Below are positions 63,189 to 64,000 of a DNA stretch of 64,000 bases, in pieces; positions within the stretch are counted from its first letter, which is position 1; the number at the start of each line of letters is the position of its first letter. A program made the translations under genes and the position numbers. Source of the stretch: Succiniclasticum ruminis DSM 9236 (lineage in GTDB: Bacteria > Bacillota > Negativicutes > Acidaminococcales > Acidaminococcaceae); assembly GCF_900112895.1 (NCBI RefSeq), contig NZ_FONL01000006.1, positions 1 to 64,000 on the forward strand, read 5' to 3'. The notes beneath the pieces are model-generated. The model made no database searches. It was given only the letters and a program-made list of their open reading frames with translations, and was not told where the DNA came from.

Positions 63189-63587
63189 TTATTCCGGATA
63201 CTCGTTCAGCGGATCCTGGTCTTTGCCAATCAGGGTGAACATGTCCGTCGTCTCGCGGTTATAGGGCAGCTTGGATTTGATGCGTCCCTGTTCCTGCAGC
63301 AGACGTTCCGCTTCCAGAGGCATGATTTCCATGCGTTTCAGTTTTTTGTACACGGAAGGACGGAATGCCCGCCATACTTCCATAATATTATGCAGTACCT
63401 GGGCACTGGGGATTTCGAATTTTTCCCGGCCTTCCAGCACGGACTGCACTTTGGCACGGCGCTCTGCCAGTTCTTCTTCCTCCAGCCCTTCAATCACGCG
63501 TTCCAGCTCTGCTTCCAGCGGGTTCGCCAGATACTCTTCAATCATGATTTCCAGTTCATTGTCGTATGTAATCCTGCGTTCTGCCAT
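63189..63587 (-). CDS. Conserved-looking protein of unknown function
   Basis: A 132-residue, highly charged, helical protein, Glu-rich in the first half (EELAERRAKVQSVLEG), then a basic stretch and LPYNRETTDMFTLIGKDQDP. No signal, membrane segment or Cys motif. I do not recognise the family. A good GGGAGG lies ahead of the ATG. It is a single gene whose 3' end abuts the palindrome at 62990-63180, and no other terminator is visible for it. Confidence 0.7.
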   Translation of the reverse strand: MAERRITYDNELEIMIEEYLANPLEAELERVIEGLEEEELAERRAKVQSVLEGREKFEIPSAQVLHNIMEVWRAFRPSVYKKLKRMEIMPLEAERLLQEQGRIKSKLPYNRETTDMFTLIGKDQDPLNEYPE

Positions 63588-63835
63588 AATTAACCTCCCT
63601 CTGTTGCTTCGTGATGAATAACACCACGAAATATGAAACGAAAATGTTGTACGGATTCAGTCGGTGTTCCCTTAAGACCCGATAATCAAAACGAAAGCTT
63701 CATTCTGATTCGTTACCTTATTTTATCATTTGCGAGATTTATTATCAATAAGAATATTAAAGCTAATAATAAAAATTATCCAAATGATTGAGCTCCTTTC
63801 TGCGTCAGTAAGACCGGTTTTTTTGAAATATCCTC

Positions 63836-63925
63836 TTTACAAAATTCTCAAACCGTATTAAAATAACTCTATAAGCAACAAAGGTGTTGCGGATAATGTA
63901 TCCGTGCGTCTTTGTTGCTTTTTTG
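63836..63925 (+). ncRNA. Candidate small RNA or attenuator: promoter followed at once by a terminator
   Basis: TTTACA (63836-63841), an exact 17-nt spacer and TAAAAT (63859-63864) predict a start near 63871. The transcript would begin with aagcaacaaag (63873-63883), which pairs perfectly with ctttgttgctt (63910-63920), followed by tttttgttttt. An inner stem gcggata/tatccg is present. This gives a transcript of about 50 nt, or a leader terminator for a gene beyond the window. The rest of 63588-64000 is AT-rich with no gene seen. Confidence 0.55.
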
Positions 63926-64000
63926 TTTTTCGATTTTTTCGAAAACGCAGCCAGGCAGCCGCAGGGGGAAATGCGAGACAGAGGGGCGAATGCGGCTGTC

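Noticed and set aside
1-64000. CRISPR arrays, tRNA genes, insertion sequences and prophage genes
   Set aside because: No regularly spaced direct repeats with unique spacers, no cloverleaf with conserved T-loop sequence, and no transposase, integrase or phage structural gene were seen.

Overview
The window looks like chromosomal DNA from a strictly anaerobic, diderm Firmicute of the class Negativicutes, most likely the Acidaminococcaceae (Phascolarctobacterium/Acidaminococcus relatives). This is inferred from gene content: a B12-controlled methylmalonyl-CoA mutase operon of the succinate-propionate pathway, rubrerythrin, FeoAB, many lipoprotein solute-binding proteins, T-box and cobalamin riboswitches, and AT-rich intergenic regions between moderately GC-rich genes. 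No taxonomic search was possible.

Layout: 1-363 holds the 3' end of a 23S rRNA gene, 5S rRNA and a terminator. 380-3298 (minus) is a ferrous iron operon (feoA-feoA-feoB and a Cys-rich FeoB partner) with three copies of a TTAG-N6-CTAA inverted repeat upstream. 3768-10090 carries a DUF362 ferredoxin-like protein, a PheC-like periplasmic protein, an ArsC/Spx-family protein, a FAH-family hydrolase, DNA polymerase IV and a lipoprotein metallophosphoesterase.

10154-22603 is the most unusual part. One co-directional block encodes two membrane Cache-HAMP-PP2C (SpoIIE/RsbU-type) phosphatases, a STAS domain fused to an NRPS-type condensation domain, an A-PCP-C nonribosomal peptide synthetase without thioesterase, a MATE exporter fused to a degenerate GHKL/RsbW-like domain, a free STAS antagonist and a free RsbW-like kinase. 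No sigma factor is present. I propose a partner-switching circuit whose output is peptide synthesis and export itself rather than transcription.

22997-36354: gltB; then a tryptophan T-box in front of trpDCFBA (no trpE/trpG), continuing into a UbiD-UbiX-LpdD-like decarboxylase set; then a second tryptophan synthase beta chain of the TrpB2 type. 36524-45925: an aspartoacylase-family enzyme (minus), an iron-type solute-binding lipoprotein, a MATE exporter, and a complete Nik/Opp-type ABC transporter behind a metalloregulator-like operator and an attenuator leader. 46346-49741: a large Zn/Cd/Co-type P1B ATPase with a nine-copy His-rich repeat and four metal-binding domains, under an SmtB/ArsR-like operator.

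49884-56059: orphan solute-binding lipoproteins, rubrerythrin, an exported CbiK-type chelatase and a small unknown protein. Fur/PerR-like palindromes overlap the promoters of rubrerythrin and cbiK, and an almost identical pair of 18-bp palindromes lies at 37576 and 56348. 56338-62842: cobalamin riboswitch, mutA, mutB and meaB. 62843-64000: terminators, a 191-nt imperfect palindrome, an unknown 132-aa gene and a candidate small RNA or attenuator. Metal homeostasis (Fe, Zn/Cd, Co/B12, possibly Ni) is the recurring theme outside the peptide-synthetase block.
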